Shown here: one piece after another, positions 44,871 through 56,124 of the stretch
How positions within the stretch are numbered: the first letter of the stretch is position 1
Layout of the letters: every line of letters starts with the position of its first letter
NCBI GenBank assembly: GCA_037176725.1
Contig: JAZBRS010000026.1
Span: forward strand, 62,908,501-62,972,500
Source: Posidonia oceanica
Lineage: Eukaryota; Streptophyta; Magnoliopsida; Alismatales; Posidoniaceae
Length of the DNA stretch: 64,000 bases
Reading direction: 5' to 3'
Position numbers and translations under genes: made by a program
Notes under the pieces: model-generated
What the model was told of the DNA's origin: nothing
What the model saw: the letters and a program-made list of their open reading frames with translations, nothing else
Databases searched by the model: none

Positions 44871-45730
44871 GCGTAATAGCAATAACTTCTCTGGTCGTCA
44901 TGGTGGTGGTTGGAATTATCAAGGTAATGATGGAGGTTGTGGAAGGTTTGGTGGTCATGACCAAGGCACTTCTTCGACACCAGTCTCTTGTTAGATTTGT
45001 CACAAGAATGGCCATAGTGCTCTTAACTATTTTCGTCAATTTGATGCTCAGACATTTACTCCAACATACCCATCTCCTTCTGCTCATTTTACTGCCTCTG
45101 ATGCTCACACTGGGGACAATTCTTGGTACCCAGACTCTAGAGCAACACATCACATTACCAATGATCTCTCCAATCTCTCTATGAGCTCTCCATACAATGG
45201 ACATGACACACTAACTGTAAGCAATGGTGCTAGCCTCCCCAATACTCATGTGGGTTCTTCCTCATATTCCACTCCTGTTGGTAAGATTCACTTGAATCAA
45301 AACTTTTGTGTTCCTTCTATCTATCGCAATCTTCTCTCTGTTCATAAGTTCTGTGTTGATAACCATGTTGCTTTTCAATTTGATGTTGATGGCCTATGTT
45401 AAGGATCGTCGATCGAATCAGGTGTTATTGCGTGGACCGAGCAATGATGGTCTCTACTATCTATCATCGTCTCTTGCTACTTTTGGTTCATCTACGCCTC
45501 CTCCTCAAGCTTTTCTTGGTGTTCGTACTTCTTCTTCAATCTGGCATGACTGTTTAGGCCATCCAAATCCACGGCCAACAAGATCGCTTCTTAGGGTTTT
45601 TCAATCACTTGTGTCCTCTAGCAATTTACAATTTCGTCCTTCTTGTCAATTGGGAAAATGTCACAAGTTACCTTGTTTACCTAGTACTTCTATTATAACT
45701 AAACCACTGGAATTAATCTAAAGTGCTATT
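44871..45730 (+). pseudogene. Ty1/copia fragment: gag end, protease, pre-integrase
   Basis: In frame from 44881 the sequence reads a Gly/Arg/Asn-rich gag tail, a zinc knuckle in which the first Cys is followed by a stop and the last Cys is Tyr (ICHKNGHSALNY), and then the protease entry WYPDSRATHHIT, where the catalytic DSGA is DSRA. A one-base frame change near 45390-45400 leads to VLLRGPSNDGLYYL and the GAG-pre-integrase domain with WHDCLGHPNPRP and SCQLGKCHKLP. The frame ends at a TAA (45719-45721) just before the integrase core. The fragment is cut where the O LTR begins, so O probably inserted into it and the rest lies right of the window. Confidence 0.85.
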
Positions 45731-47284
45731 TGGGGTCTTTAGATATCCTATTTTCGTATTTCTGAGAGTTCTTTTGAGGGTAGAAACCTTGAGGCCCCCC
45801 AAATCTCGTGTTTAAGTTTTGATAACACATCTTCCAGATATTCCTTAACTTCTTTAAAGCATCACTTGATCCTACCTCGACTCAGGTTGTTGGCTGTGGC
45901 AGAGCTAACTCACTCAAGCTCGTAACTAGTCCGAATACCCTGGGTATCCTTCACTTTTACTCAGATTTAAAATTAGATTTGAGTTAACAGAGATGCTTCC
46001 TTAGTTTCATAGACTATCTGTAGTTTCCTAGCCTTCTATCTTGTTTCCTCTGGCAAAAACCCGGGAAAAGGGCTAGAAATAACCTAGGCTTGATAGTAGT
46101 CGGTTAGGGAGCCGACTCCGGTAGTAGCCACCTAAAAGGGCGACTAGGCTCGTCGCCCGGTGCCTAGCCGACTGATCCAGAAACCATATGAGGAGGCGGC
46201 TTAGTCAAAAGCCATCTAAGGAGGCGACCCACCTAGACGCCACCTGGATAGGCAATTGGACTATCGTGGGCAGCGGTTGCTCCCCACTATCCCCTCAACC
46301 CTTAGGCGCCATCTCATCAGGCGGCTGAGCAGTTGTGGAACCGCCTCGGTCTTCCCCACGATCCTTAACCATCAGGCGTCACTCTATGCGGCGACTAACA
46401 ATCGCGGCTCCTTTTGAACCGCTTTTCCACAATTATTTCCCACTACCCCATCGACCATTAGGCGCCAGCTCAACCGGCGACTAACAATCGTGGCCTCGTT
46501 CCTGGGTCCTCCCACACTTTGACTGAGCGGTTGCTAGCCTTAGTTGCCACTTGAACCGGCGACTAACCCTGACTGCCATTTTTCTAGAATTTTCTAAACT
46601 CCAACCGTCCTCACACCCCTAGAGTCTATAAATAGACCCCCTAAGTCAGTGGTTTGAGGGTCGGAATTTTAGAGAGAGAAATCCCCCTAGAGAGGAATTT
46701 CTAAAAGAGAGAGAGCCCTGTCAGTTGTGAGCCACCTTCAGAGAGCAAGATTTCCAATCCAGAAACTCTATCTCCTCTCCCAAATAGGCTACCAACTTAG
46801 GCTTCTACCTCCGATCTCAGAAATCCTCAGCTACGCTGGAACTCCGACCGTGCTTCCTTCCAACCTCACTGCACACAGCATAAGGGTGAAAGGGAGTATC
46901 TTCCTCAAATCTAATTTCTTATTGCATTTCTTTACATTCCTTAGCATAGGACCCATAGCATATACATGTGGGGAACAACCCCCGGTCAGTATTTGTTTTC
47001 TTTTAGTCATGTCGTTTCATTTATTTCTGTCACTGACTACTACACTTAAGCTAATTTAGATCTATGTTGTTTTGCTTTGAAGGAAAGGAAGGAATTCACG
47101 TAGCACGAGGAAGCCGCTAGACGACATCCTGCCGTCGATCTAGTGGTCCGAGGACCCGCATCATCATAATCTCCCCCCAGGTGTCTTGTTTGCCCAAAGG
47201 CGAGTGGCGATCACAACAAAAGCTGTCGACGTCGTGGAAGCGCTGACATCTTCTCAAACACCCCCCCCCAAATTCCACACTACA
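45731..47284 (+). repeat. 5' LTR of element O
   Basis: The LTR lies between the interrupted copia frame and a PBS. I place the start at TGGGGTCTTTAG (45731), where copia similarity ends, and the end at ...CACTACA (47284); both are uncertain by several bases, since the second LTR is outside the window. The middle carries GCGACT/GGCGCC-rich phrases like those of the E LTR (46090-46570). A PBS-like copy is at 47205-47214. Confidence 0.65.
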
Positions 47285-47362
47285 GACAGAAGTGGCGATC
47301 ACGGTTGGACTCGACTTTAGCCAACCCCCATGCTACGTGAGTCAATTCCTCCCTTCCTTTCC
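47082..47362. repeat. Long imperfect inverted repeat around the O primer-binding site
   Basis: GGAAAGGAAGGAATTCACGTAGCA at 47082-47105 is complementary, with small gaps, to 47331-47362 (TGCTACGTGA...AATTCCTCCC...). The arms enclose the LTR end, the PBS-like copy and the true PBS. Confidence 0.75.
47293..47310 (+). promoter_or_regulatory. tRNA primer-binding site of element O
   Basis: TGGCGATCACGGTTGGAC, one base from the N PBS. The spacing to the assumed LTR end (8 bases) is longer than usual, so the LTR might end a few bases later (ACAGACA, 47288). Confidence 0.7.
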
Positions 47363-48683
47363 ATCATTCTCATAGATTTAGGAGTAGTTTTTTGGGTTCA
47401 GGTAATCGTACGCTTAGGTTTTCATGATACCCCGAACCTTTTCTCGTTTTTTCTCTTCTTCTGTTTCTAACATTAGTAAAATCCCAAGCTCCAACAACTG
47501 GGACCATTTTACCGAGTTCAGAACACTGTGCTGCCAGCCGCCTATCCTAGAAGCGCCTGTCCTAGCCGCTCCTCCAGAGGGCGACTGACAGAGACGTCGC
47601 TTATACAGGCGACTTCACCAGTCCGTTTTTTACTACAGACCTTTTGTTTTTTCCTGTATTTTGTGTTGTGTTTTTAGATCTGCAGTAGCATTAAAGGAAA
47701 AAAATTAAAAACAACTCTCCATGTCCACTGTGTTTTAGTTTTTTAACAGTTTTTAGATTTGCTTGTGTCCACCCTTAAGGTGGAAACTAATTGTTTAGTA
47801 TTAAAGTGGAAGTTCCTTGAGGAAGTCTTCCTCTAGCTAGAATAGTTAACCTGAGCGAACCCTGGCCAGTGCAAGTCGCTCTCCCATACTCAGTGTTAGC
47901 TGCAATAGCTAGATCGAGATCTCAAGGTGTCCCAAGTGTTGTTGTTGGCTTCTCTCTCTCCCTGAGCCAATAGTGAAACTTGGTAGATACTTTACACCTT
48001 AGTACTTCGTGTTTACTTCCCGCTTTATGGTTTATTAAGTGCCAAGCCTAAGGACAGAATCCTAGGTGGAGGGTCCCTCTTTAGAGAGACAAACCCCCCA
48101 TCTAGGCCCCTCTTGGTGGACCCTAGAGAAGGTCAAGGAGGAGTACCTTAAAGCCAACCAATCCCAGTTACTTGTAACCCACACAGGTTTAATTAATCAA
48201 TCCATTAATTAAACACTTAAACAAGTAAAAGCAACGCATTGTTTGAAACCTACTCTCATTTTCTTTCTGGACTGTTGCGTGGTCTGTCCAAGATAGACCG
48301 GGTTTGCTGACTGAACAAGGGGCACAGCCGCCTGTTTAGGAGGCGCCTCGCTCAGCCACCGATACAATCAGTGACTTGTTTGGCCGCCTGTGATACAAGC
48401 GACTACAGGGAACCTCACGTTTCAGTGCATTGCTTGCAGGGGATTATGCACATTACTGATCACAGGGTTATCAGTACAAACTGTTTCAATTTTTGTTAAT
48501 TTTCTTTCTTTCATCGAGTCTGTTTTAATTAGTGTTCCTTGAGTCTGTAATTTCTTTTTTTTTCTCTGTAATAGTCTAGAAAAGCAAAAAAAAAGAAAAA
48601 CAAAAGAAAAAAAAAGAAAAGACAAAAGCAAAAAAAAAAGAAAAGCAAAAGAAAAAAACAAAAAGAAAAAAAAGAAAAGAACA
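47311..48683 (+). other. 5' leader of element O
   Basis: No gene seen. It holds a perfect hairpin (48187-48214) and an A-rich tract of AAAAGAAAAACAAAAG type (48575-48683) that ends at the gag start codon. Confidence 0.65.
48187..48214 (+). promoter_or_regulatory. Perfect 11-bp hairpin in the O leader
   Basis: GTTTAATTAAT 48187-48197 pairs with ATTAATTAAAC 48204-48214 around a 6-base loop. It is AT-rich and may be chance or an RNA signal. Confidence 0.6.
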
Positions 48684-49165
48684 ATGGAGCACATGAGCAC
48701 TACCTCTACCTCCATGGCACAGCAAAACCTTGGCCTGGATGGGTCTTTCTTCAGAGGCTCAACCTTATAGATAGAAGGGCCAGGAACCCCCGGCTTCCCA
48801 TGAGCTGCCGGCCGGCGAAGATTCCCTCACGCCTCCATCCCTTTCAATTACCACACTGATACAAATGAAGAAGGAAGGGAGGCGGATCAGTCCCGAGCAA
48901 TGAGCATCCCGCCCGGGGTCACACATCCCGAGGCAGCTTCCAACGTTGTCCCTCCCGTTGTGACTACCTCCTACCCAACTGAGGAGGAGACCTACGAGGT
49001 CCGGCAATCCCTGGCTCAACAACATTTCACACACACAAGCCCACAAACCTCCACCTTCCAAGAACACCACAACCACCTGTTCCATACGCCAGTCTACACA
49101 CATGCCATACCTAACCCTGCGTTCCCTAACCAAGGCTCCTATCCACCATACCACACGATGCCCAC
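48684..49165 (+). pseudogene. gag: Gag N-terminal part of element O
   Basis: ATG at 48684 starts a frame (MEHMSTTSTSMAQQNLGL) with stops after 29 and 40 or so codons, then a Pro/His/Thr-rich segment (MSIPPGVTHPEA... to YPPYHTMP). The frame is interrupted at 49165 by the Tekay insertion and resumes after 58273 in the same style (Pro/Tyr-rich). The two visible early stops fit CAG-to-TAG and CGA-to-TGA changes. Confidence 0.78.
49161..49165. other. Target-site copy left of the Tekay element
   Basis: CCCAC here and TCCAC at 58269-58273 flank the element and differ at one base, as expected of an old 5-bp target-site duplication. Confidence 0.75.
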
Positions 49166-51350
49166 TGTCACGCCTCGGCGCGACCAAAATAGCATCAACT
49201 ACCCAAATGATATTTTGGAGAATAAACAATTAATTACATTTGAGAACAAATTTAAAATTTTTACAAAATTATTAAAATATTCCCCAAGATCCCCAGTGTG
49301 TGGCTACGTGGCTCCTAAACAAGCATTAGGTTGGACTGTACCTCGACCCTGCACCTGAAAACCAAGCACAAAACACGTGTGAGTGACGTCTAAGTCACCT
49401 AGTACGTGCCACCCAAAACCACGGCGAACGGCAGCAGAAACAATTTCTCAAGCAATAAACATCATAATTTACAGCAGTCTATGCTATTTAAAAGCATACC
49501 ATTCATTAATATCAATCACATGCTTTTATAAAGCTATCCACATTTTCTAAAACATGCAATCTCAAATACATCACAATTCATCTCAAATCCACACTCACAC
49601 ACACATCAATTCCAAATATCATTGAACACCCTGGCCACAGGTGAACGACACTAGCCACAAGCAATTGCAGATGACACATGCATCTCTTGGCTACAATGCC
49701 GCGGAAGACTACCCCGTGTGGGAGAACAATCCACCCTGGGAACTCAGCCCTCAATTTATAGCATGATCATTTTCATGATCAACCTCATAACAACACGGGG
49801 TTACGCACTCAGGCGTCCCTTTGGTGCCCGAGCGTCTAGGGACACCAACCCCAACCCCAGCCAGCACAGGCACAAAGGGTAGACCGTCTGTTTCAATGGG
49901 GCCTACTATACCGCTAACCTCACTTTAGGCTACTGACTCTTGGACCATAGGGCTTGTATTCAAACACCCCTAATCGCCAGTCAGAAGCTTCAGTCTCTTG
50001 GTCCTCAAAACCACGGAAACCATTTCCAAACTCTTTTCGCAAATATGCATTTCTTTTCTAAAATCATTTAGAAATCATTTCAAAATCTTTCCTCATGATC
50101 CACAAAACCATGCCAAAACACAATAAAACCAAATACCTCGAAAACCCAAATCTCTCTCTCTTTAGAAACCATTTTACCCCAAAAACGGCACACCGAAAAG
50201 TCGGCACCGGTCGATCGAAAATCCCAGATTCGGGAGAACCAAATCAACTGGCAGACCGTTCTGGGCATCGAGTTCGGGTTCAAACCAAAAACGGCACATC
50301 AAAAATGCCACCGGTAGACCGAAAATCCCTGATTCGGTGGAACCAAACCCACCGATCGAACCAATCCGCACAGAAATCGGCAGACCGATCGATTTCGGCA
50401 CACCGAAATCAGAATCTAGCCTAAACTGATAGCAAAACAGGACACCGAAAATGGCGGGTCGTACCGATTTCTACCGAAAATGGCATACCGAAAATAAAGG
50501 TCGTACCGATCTGGGCGATTTTCAGAAAATCAAAACGAAACCCAAAACAAATTGCCCAAATGGGAACTCCAACCGATCTCACCACAAAAACCCATAAATC
50601 ACAAGTAAATACTAGAATCAAAGCATCACGAGTGCTCTACACATGAGCACAAAAATCAAACCAATCCATGCATCATACATCAAGATATAAATTCGCAAAG
50701 CTCAAGAGGTCAAATAAAACCTATTTCCATTCAAACCACAACCAATCCAAAAACCATTCAAAACCAAACGAAATCCTACAATATTCATGGCATAGCTAGA
50801 TCACATGCATTCTAAGCATTCTAGGCAAGAATTGGAAAGAAAACCTAGGGGGAGACGTGTACCAACCACCGGCAAACACTCCGCCCCAAACCACGGCCGA
50901 CTGACGAACACAGCCCTCCTCCGGTCGACGAGCACCACACCTCCTCACCGGCTTGCCTCCGTGCTCCTCCAGCACTGGCCGCACCTCCTCTTCTTCCTCC
51001 GACCATCGGCGATCTCAAGGGCTGCAACAGCAGTCGGCAGTGGTGGCGGAAGAAAAATGAGGAAAAGAAAGAAGGGAAGAAAGAATAGAAGAGGCACGTG
51101 CGGTGGGGGAAGGGAAAAGTGGGAAAATTGCATTCCTCCCCTTTTCTCTCCACAAACCCCAACAAGCCCCTAACTTCCTTCAACCAAGCCCTTACTTTCC
51201 TCACGACCACACCAAACAACACCGAGGAGCCAGAAACAAAACCACCAAAGAAACACAACCCTAACACACCACAAACAACAGCAACAACAACAGGGAAAGA
51301 TTTTCCAAAATAAATAACTCAATTATATTATGGAAAATCAGGATATTACA
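49166..51350 (-). repeat. 3' LTR of the Tekay element
   Basis: Ends TGTCACGCCT (left) and GGATATTACA (right) on the plus strand, so TGTAATATCC...GTGACA in element sense. 2185 bp. A purine tract (TTTTAAGGGTATTAGGA in element sense, 51351-51367) stands just before it. Frames of 100-140 codons inside are shared by both LTRs and show no domain. Confidence 0.92.
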
Positions 51351-51392
51351 TCCTAATACCCTTAAAAGAAATTTCGTCTTCGAAATTCACAG

Positions 51393-54300
51393 CTAATGGA
51401 ACAAATAAGGGTATCTAGAATACATATCCGCTTCCCGCTCCCAAGTGGCTTCCTCCACACTATAGTGCTGCCACAGAACCAGTACCAAAGGAATAACCTT
51501 GTTCCTGAGAACCTACTCCTTACGATCTAGAATCTGAACAGCGTCCTCTTCCATAGACAAGTCCTGCTGCAATCCTTCTGGCCGTACTGGTAAGATCTGG
51601 GAAACACCAGCAACACACTTCCTCAACATCGACACATGGAAGACGCTATGCACTCCAGAGAGCTTGGGTGGCAAAACCAACTTATAAGCCACCTCACCAA
51701 CTCTTCTAGTAATCTCATAGCAGCCAATATACCGAGGACTCAAATTGCCTCGCTTCCCAAACCTCGCAACCCCTTTAGTTGGTGACACCTTCAGGAAAAC
51801 GAAGTCTCCTACCTCGAATTCCAAAGGCCTTCGCCTCCTATCTGTATAGCTCTTCTGCCTGCTCTATGCAGTCAATAATCTCTTCCTGATCAAATCCACT
51901 TTCTCCTGGTATTGCTGCACAATCTCTGGTCCGACAAGCTGGCGCTCTCCTACATCGCTCCAACAGGTGGGTGTCCGGCACGGCCTCCCATACAGTGCCT
52001 CAAACGGAGCCATCCCAATGCTGGAGTGAAAACTATTATTGTAGGCAAACTCCACCAGCGGCAGGTGCTCTTCCCAGCAACCCCCAAAATCCAGAGCGTA
52101 GGCCCGCAACATGTCTTCCAACGTCTGAATAGTCCTCTCCGTCTGACCATTTGTCTGAGGGTGGAAAGCTGTACTGTAATTCAACACAGTACCAAAAGCC
52201 TCTTGAACGCTTTCTAGAACCTCGAAGTGAAATAGGCATCTCTGTCAGACACAATGGAGACTGGCACTCCATGCAACCGGACAATCTCAGACACATACAA
52301 CTCTGCCAATTGCTGCGAAGGAAGATTCACTCTCATAGGTAGGAAATATGCTGATTTCGTGAGCCTATCAACGATTACCCACATAGAATCATTCTTTCTC
52401 CTGCTCTTGGGCAATCCAGTTACAAAATCCATAGACACCTGCTCCCATTTCCATACCGGAATATCCAAAGGTTGTAGCAATCCTCCAGGCTTCTGATGCT
52501 CAATCTTCACCATCTAGCAGGTTGTACACTTAGCCACATGCTCAGCTATCTCTTTCTTCATTCCAGGCCACCAAAAATTCCTCTTCAGATCCTTAAACAT
52601 CTTGGTGCTCCTGGGATGAATGGAATACCTGGATCGATGAGCCTCATCCAACAAGCTCTGCTTCACCTCCTCCACTTGAGGTACATACAGACGCAAGTCA
52701 AATCTAAGCCCACCATCTACCCCAACAGAGAAATGGGGTGCCTCACCTGCTTCCATCTTCTTCCAGACTCCAAGTACAAAAGGATGAAACTGCTGAGCCG
52801 CTACCACTGCTTCCACCAGCCTTGGGCGAATTGACAAGTTAGCCAAACACACTCTGCCTGAATCCCGAGACTGCCTCTGTGGTTTGCACTCGACCAACCC
52901 CTCAAGAAGATGCCATTCTCTAATCATCAGGGTGGCCATCGAGTAGGCACGCCTACTCAAAGCATCAGCAACCACATTAGCCTTCCCCGGGTGGTAGAAT
53001 AGACTGAAATCATAATCTTTCAGATACTCCACCCACCTCCTCTGTCTCAGGTTCAAATCCTTCTGAGTGAAAATGTATTTCAGGCTCTTGTGATCTGTGA
53101 AGATCTCAAACTGTTCACCGTAGAGGAAGTGCCTCCAAATCTTCAAGGCAAAAACCATAGCAACAAGCTCCAAATCATGAGTGGGGTAATTCTTCTCATG
53201 GTTTTTGAGTTGCCGAGATGTATAAGCCACAACTCTACCATGCTGCATCAGAACACACCCCAACCCAGATCCACAGGCATCACTGTAGACCGAGAAACCA
53301 CCACTCCCCGAGGGCAAAGTTAAGACAGGAGAGGAGACCAGGCGAGTCTTCAACTCAAGGAAGCTCTCTTCACACCGCCAATCCCACACAAAAGAGATTT
53401 CCTTCCGGGTCAACCTGGTCAGAGGTTCAGCAATCTTGGAGAAATCCTGAATAAATCTCCGATAATATCCAGCCAGACCCAGAAAACTTCTGATCTCAGA
53501 GACGGTCTTCGGCCTGACCCAACTGCTCACAGCCTCAACCTTGGCCGGATCAACCTTGATTCCAGCACCAGAGATGACGTGGCCAAGAAAAGCAACCGCC
53601 TCAAGCCAGAACTCACACTTGGAGAACTTTGCAAAGAGCTGATTCTGTCTCAAAGTCTCCAAAACTGCCTTCAAATGCATTCTGTGAGTCTCTACATCGG
53701 GAGAGTATACTAGCACGTCATCCACAAAAACAACCACAAACTGATCCAGATAGGGCCTGAACACCCTGTTCATCAGGTCCATGAAAGCTGCTGGTGCATT
53801 GGTCAATCCAAATGGCATGACCCTAAACTCATAGTGGCCATACCAAGTCCGAAAAGCTGTCTTCTGAACATCGGACTCCCGAATTCAGAGCTGATGATAA
53901 CCTGACCTCAAGTCTATCTTGGAAAAGACAGACGCTCCCTGCAACTAGTCAAACAGGTCATCAATCCTAGGCAAAGGGTACTTGTTCTTGATGGTAATCT
54001 GATTCAGTATTCTATAATCAATGCACAATCTGAGAGTACCATCTTTCTTCTTGACGAACAAAACCGGCGCACCCCAAGGAGAAACACTGGGCTGGATGAA
54101 CCCTCTGTCTAGCAGTTCTTGCAACTGACAACTGAGCTCCCTCAATTCGGCAGGCGCCATTCTATACGGGGCCTTCGAAGTAGCACCCGAACCAGGCACC
54201 AAATATATCTGGAACTCCAGCTCCCTATGCGGCGGCATACCAGGTAGGTCTTCCGGAAACACATCTAGATACCTACAAACCACTGGTATGTCCTGTATCC

Positions 54301-54868
54301 TCACAGCAGATGAAGAGGACACAGTCACACTGGCCAGGTAGCCCACACTGCCTCTTGCTAAATGGCGGTAGGCCTTCATTGCTGAAATGATCTTCTTTGG
54401 CCCTCCAGGTTTAACCCCTTGGACCAAACACCATCCTTGACCAGGACAATCCACCACCACAGTCTTCTTGGCACAGTCAATTACAGCTGAATACTGCGCC
54501 AGCCAGTCCATCCCTAGTATGACATCATACTCCCGCATGTCCATAACTATCAGACTGGCCTCGAAGTCCATCTCTCCCAACTTCACTCCAATGGACCTCA
54601 AAAACTTCCATACCAGGCTGTGCTCCCCTAAAGGAGTCACCACATCAAGATGAAATGCTAATCTTGCCGGTCTCAGGCCAAGCTCAGCTGCAAATGACTC
54701 AGATATAAATGAGTAAGAACTCCCTGAGTCAAACAAAACTCTGGCCATATTACCAGCCACAAGAAAAGAACCTGGTAAAGCACAACACAACAACAAACCA
54801 CACATCCATTAATAGGAAAAAGTACTAGATACATATTACAACACAGAGGTCCACAATACAAATCACTC
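51393..54868 (-). pseudogene. pol: Pol of the Tekay element: protease, RT, RNase H, integrase, chromodomain
   Basis: In order on the minus strand: protease with [10 protein letters not shown] and [10 protein letters not shown] with [50 protein letters not shown] and catalytic FVDD (FVDDVLVYS); RNase H with [13 protein letters not shown] and [10 protein letters not shown], ending [12 protein letters not shown]; integrase with the HHCC zinc region ([12 protein letters not shown]...CTTC), Asp in [10 protein letters not shown], Asp in [11 protein letters not shown] and Glu in [12 protein letters not shown]; and a chromodomain ending WQHYSVEEATWEREADM, which may target heterochromatin. Stops interrupt at about 53945, 53885, 52513 and 51513, and a one-base shift lies near 52200. 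The stop after HSTR-type end is TAG at 51393-51395. Confidence 0.92.
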
Positions 54869-55990
54869 TCACTCCTTACCCTCAACAACATCCCCCGAGG
54901 GTCCAACATCAGGAGCGGTTATGGAGAACACTCGTCCGCTGGTCGGCTGATGAGGTGCATCCCCAGCAGGCTTTGGAGGCTCAGGACAGTTCCGCTGAAT
55001 ATGCCCAGTCTTCCCGCAATTATAACATCTCACAGGGCCTGGGTTCTGCGATTTACTGGTGCAATACATAGCAATGTGTCCTGGCTTCCCACACTTGAAA
55101 CAAGTTCTTGGACCTCCACTCGAGCCTGTCTGGCAGTATCTAGAACTCCCTCTTCCAAAAGAACTGCGTCCCTCCTTAGCAACAGAACCGGAACGCTCTT
55201 TCCTCTTCTTCCTTGAGCTCCCAAAACTACCAGAGCTCAGACCTCCAGAAACAGAAGGCCGCTGAGAGGACGACTTCCCCTTCCCTTTGGGGTGTTCTTC
55301 CAGAAATAGCTTGCGGTCATCTTCATACCTGGCCGCAAGCTCCACAGCATCAGCCAAGGTCGGGCATCTGAAACCCAAAACCCTTGACCGAAGAGCTGGC
55401 ACCAACCCTTCCACAAACTTCTTAGCTCGGCGTCTTTCCGTGTCGAACACCTGAGCAAACTGCTCCAACCGAGTGAAAGCTGCCTCGTACTCCACCACAG
55501 ACATGCTCCCCTGCTTCAAATTCTAGAAGTCCCTATCCAAGCGGTCCTGCTCATACTCGGGGAAATACTGCTCGTAGAACACCTCCCGGAACTCTTCCCA
55601 GGGTATAGCAAGCAGATCTACATCAGGAAACTTAAGACGGCGTGCAGACTTCCACCACTGGCTGGCTTCACCCTTGAACTGGAAGGTTGCTAGACGAACC
55701 CACTTCTCCTCCGGACACTCCAGACTCTCCAGAATCTTCTCAACCTCTGAGAGCCAAGACTCTGCATCCTCTGGCTTGCCCTTGCCATCGAAGTTCGGCG
55801 CACCAAGCTTACGGAACTGGGAAATCCTCGAGTCACCCTTGGCCTCACTGGAACTGCTCTTTCCAAGTGATTGCACGAGTCCCTGCACCATTTCCCCCAA
55901 CTCTAGCCGAACTCCCTTCCAACCACCTTCATCCTCCAAGCCAGAACTAGATGTAGAAACCTTCTCCTTGCCTTTGCCCTTAGGTGCCAT
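54869..55990 (-). pseudogene. gag: Gag of the Tekay element
   Basis: ATG at 55990 (MAPKGKGKEK). The capsid-type domain reads FRKLGAPNFDGKGKPEDAES, ASQWWKSARRL and FYEQYFPEYEQD, then one TAG (55523-55525, where the family has Gln), then LEQFAQVFDTERRRAKKFVEGL in the same frame. Two zinc knuckles follow, CFKCGKPGHIAMYC and CYNCGKTGHIQRNC, both intact. The frame ends at 54869. About 373 codons. Confidence 0.92.
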
Positions 55991-56108
55991 CTAGCTAAAG
56001 CCACACAAAGACAAGAAACAAAAGATCAGGTGCAAAAACACAAACGGCACAGTCCTACGGAGCCACTAGACCAGACACTACTAAGCTGGTGCACTTAGTG
56101 AACTTAGA

Positions 56109-56120
56109 GCTCTAATATCA
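56109..56120 (-). promoter_or_regulatory. Primer-binding site of the Tekay element
   Basis: Element-sense TGATATTAGAGC, four bases after the 5' LTR end. It is two transitions from TGGTATCAGAGC, the PBS for initiator Met-tRNA that is usual in this group. Confidence 0.75.
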
Positions 56121-56124
56121 CTCC

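Noticed and set aside
50845..51267. 140-codon frame present in both Tekay LTRs (also 57763-58185)
   Set aside because: Duplicated only because the LTR is duplicated; no domain, GC-rich stretch.
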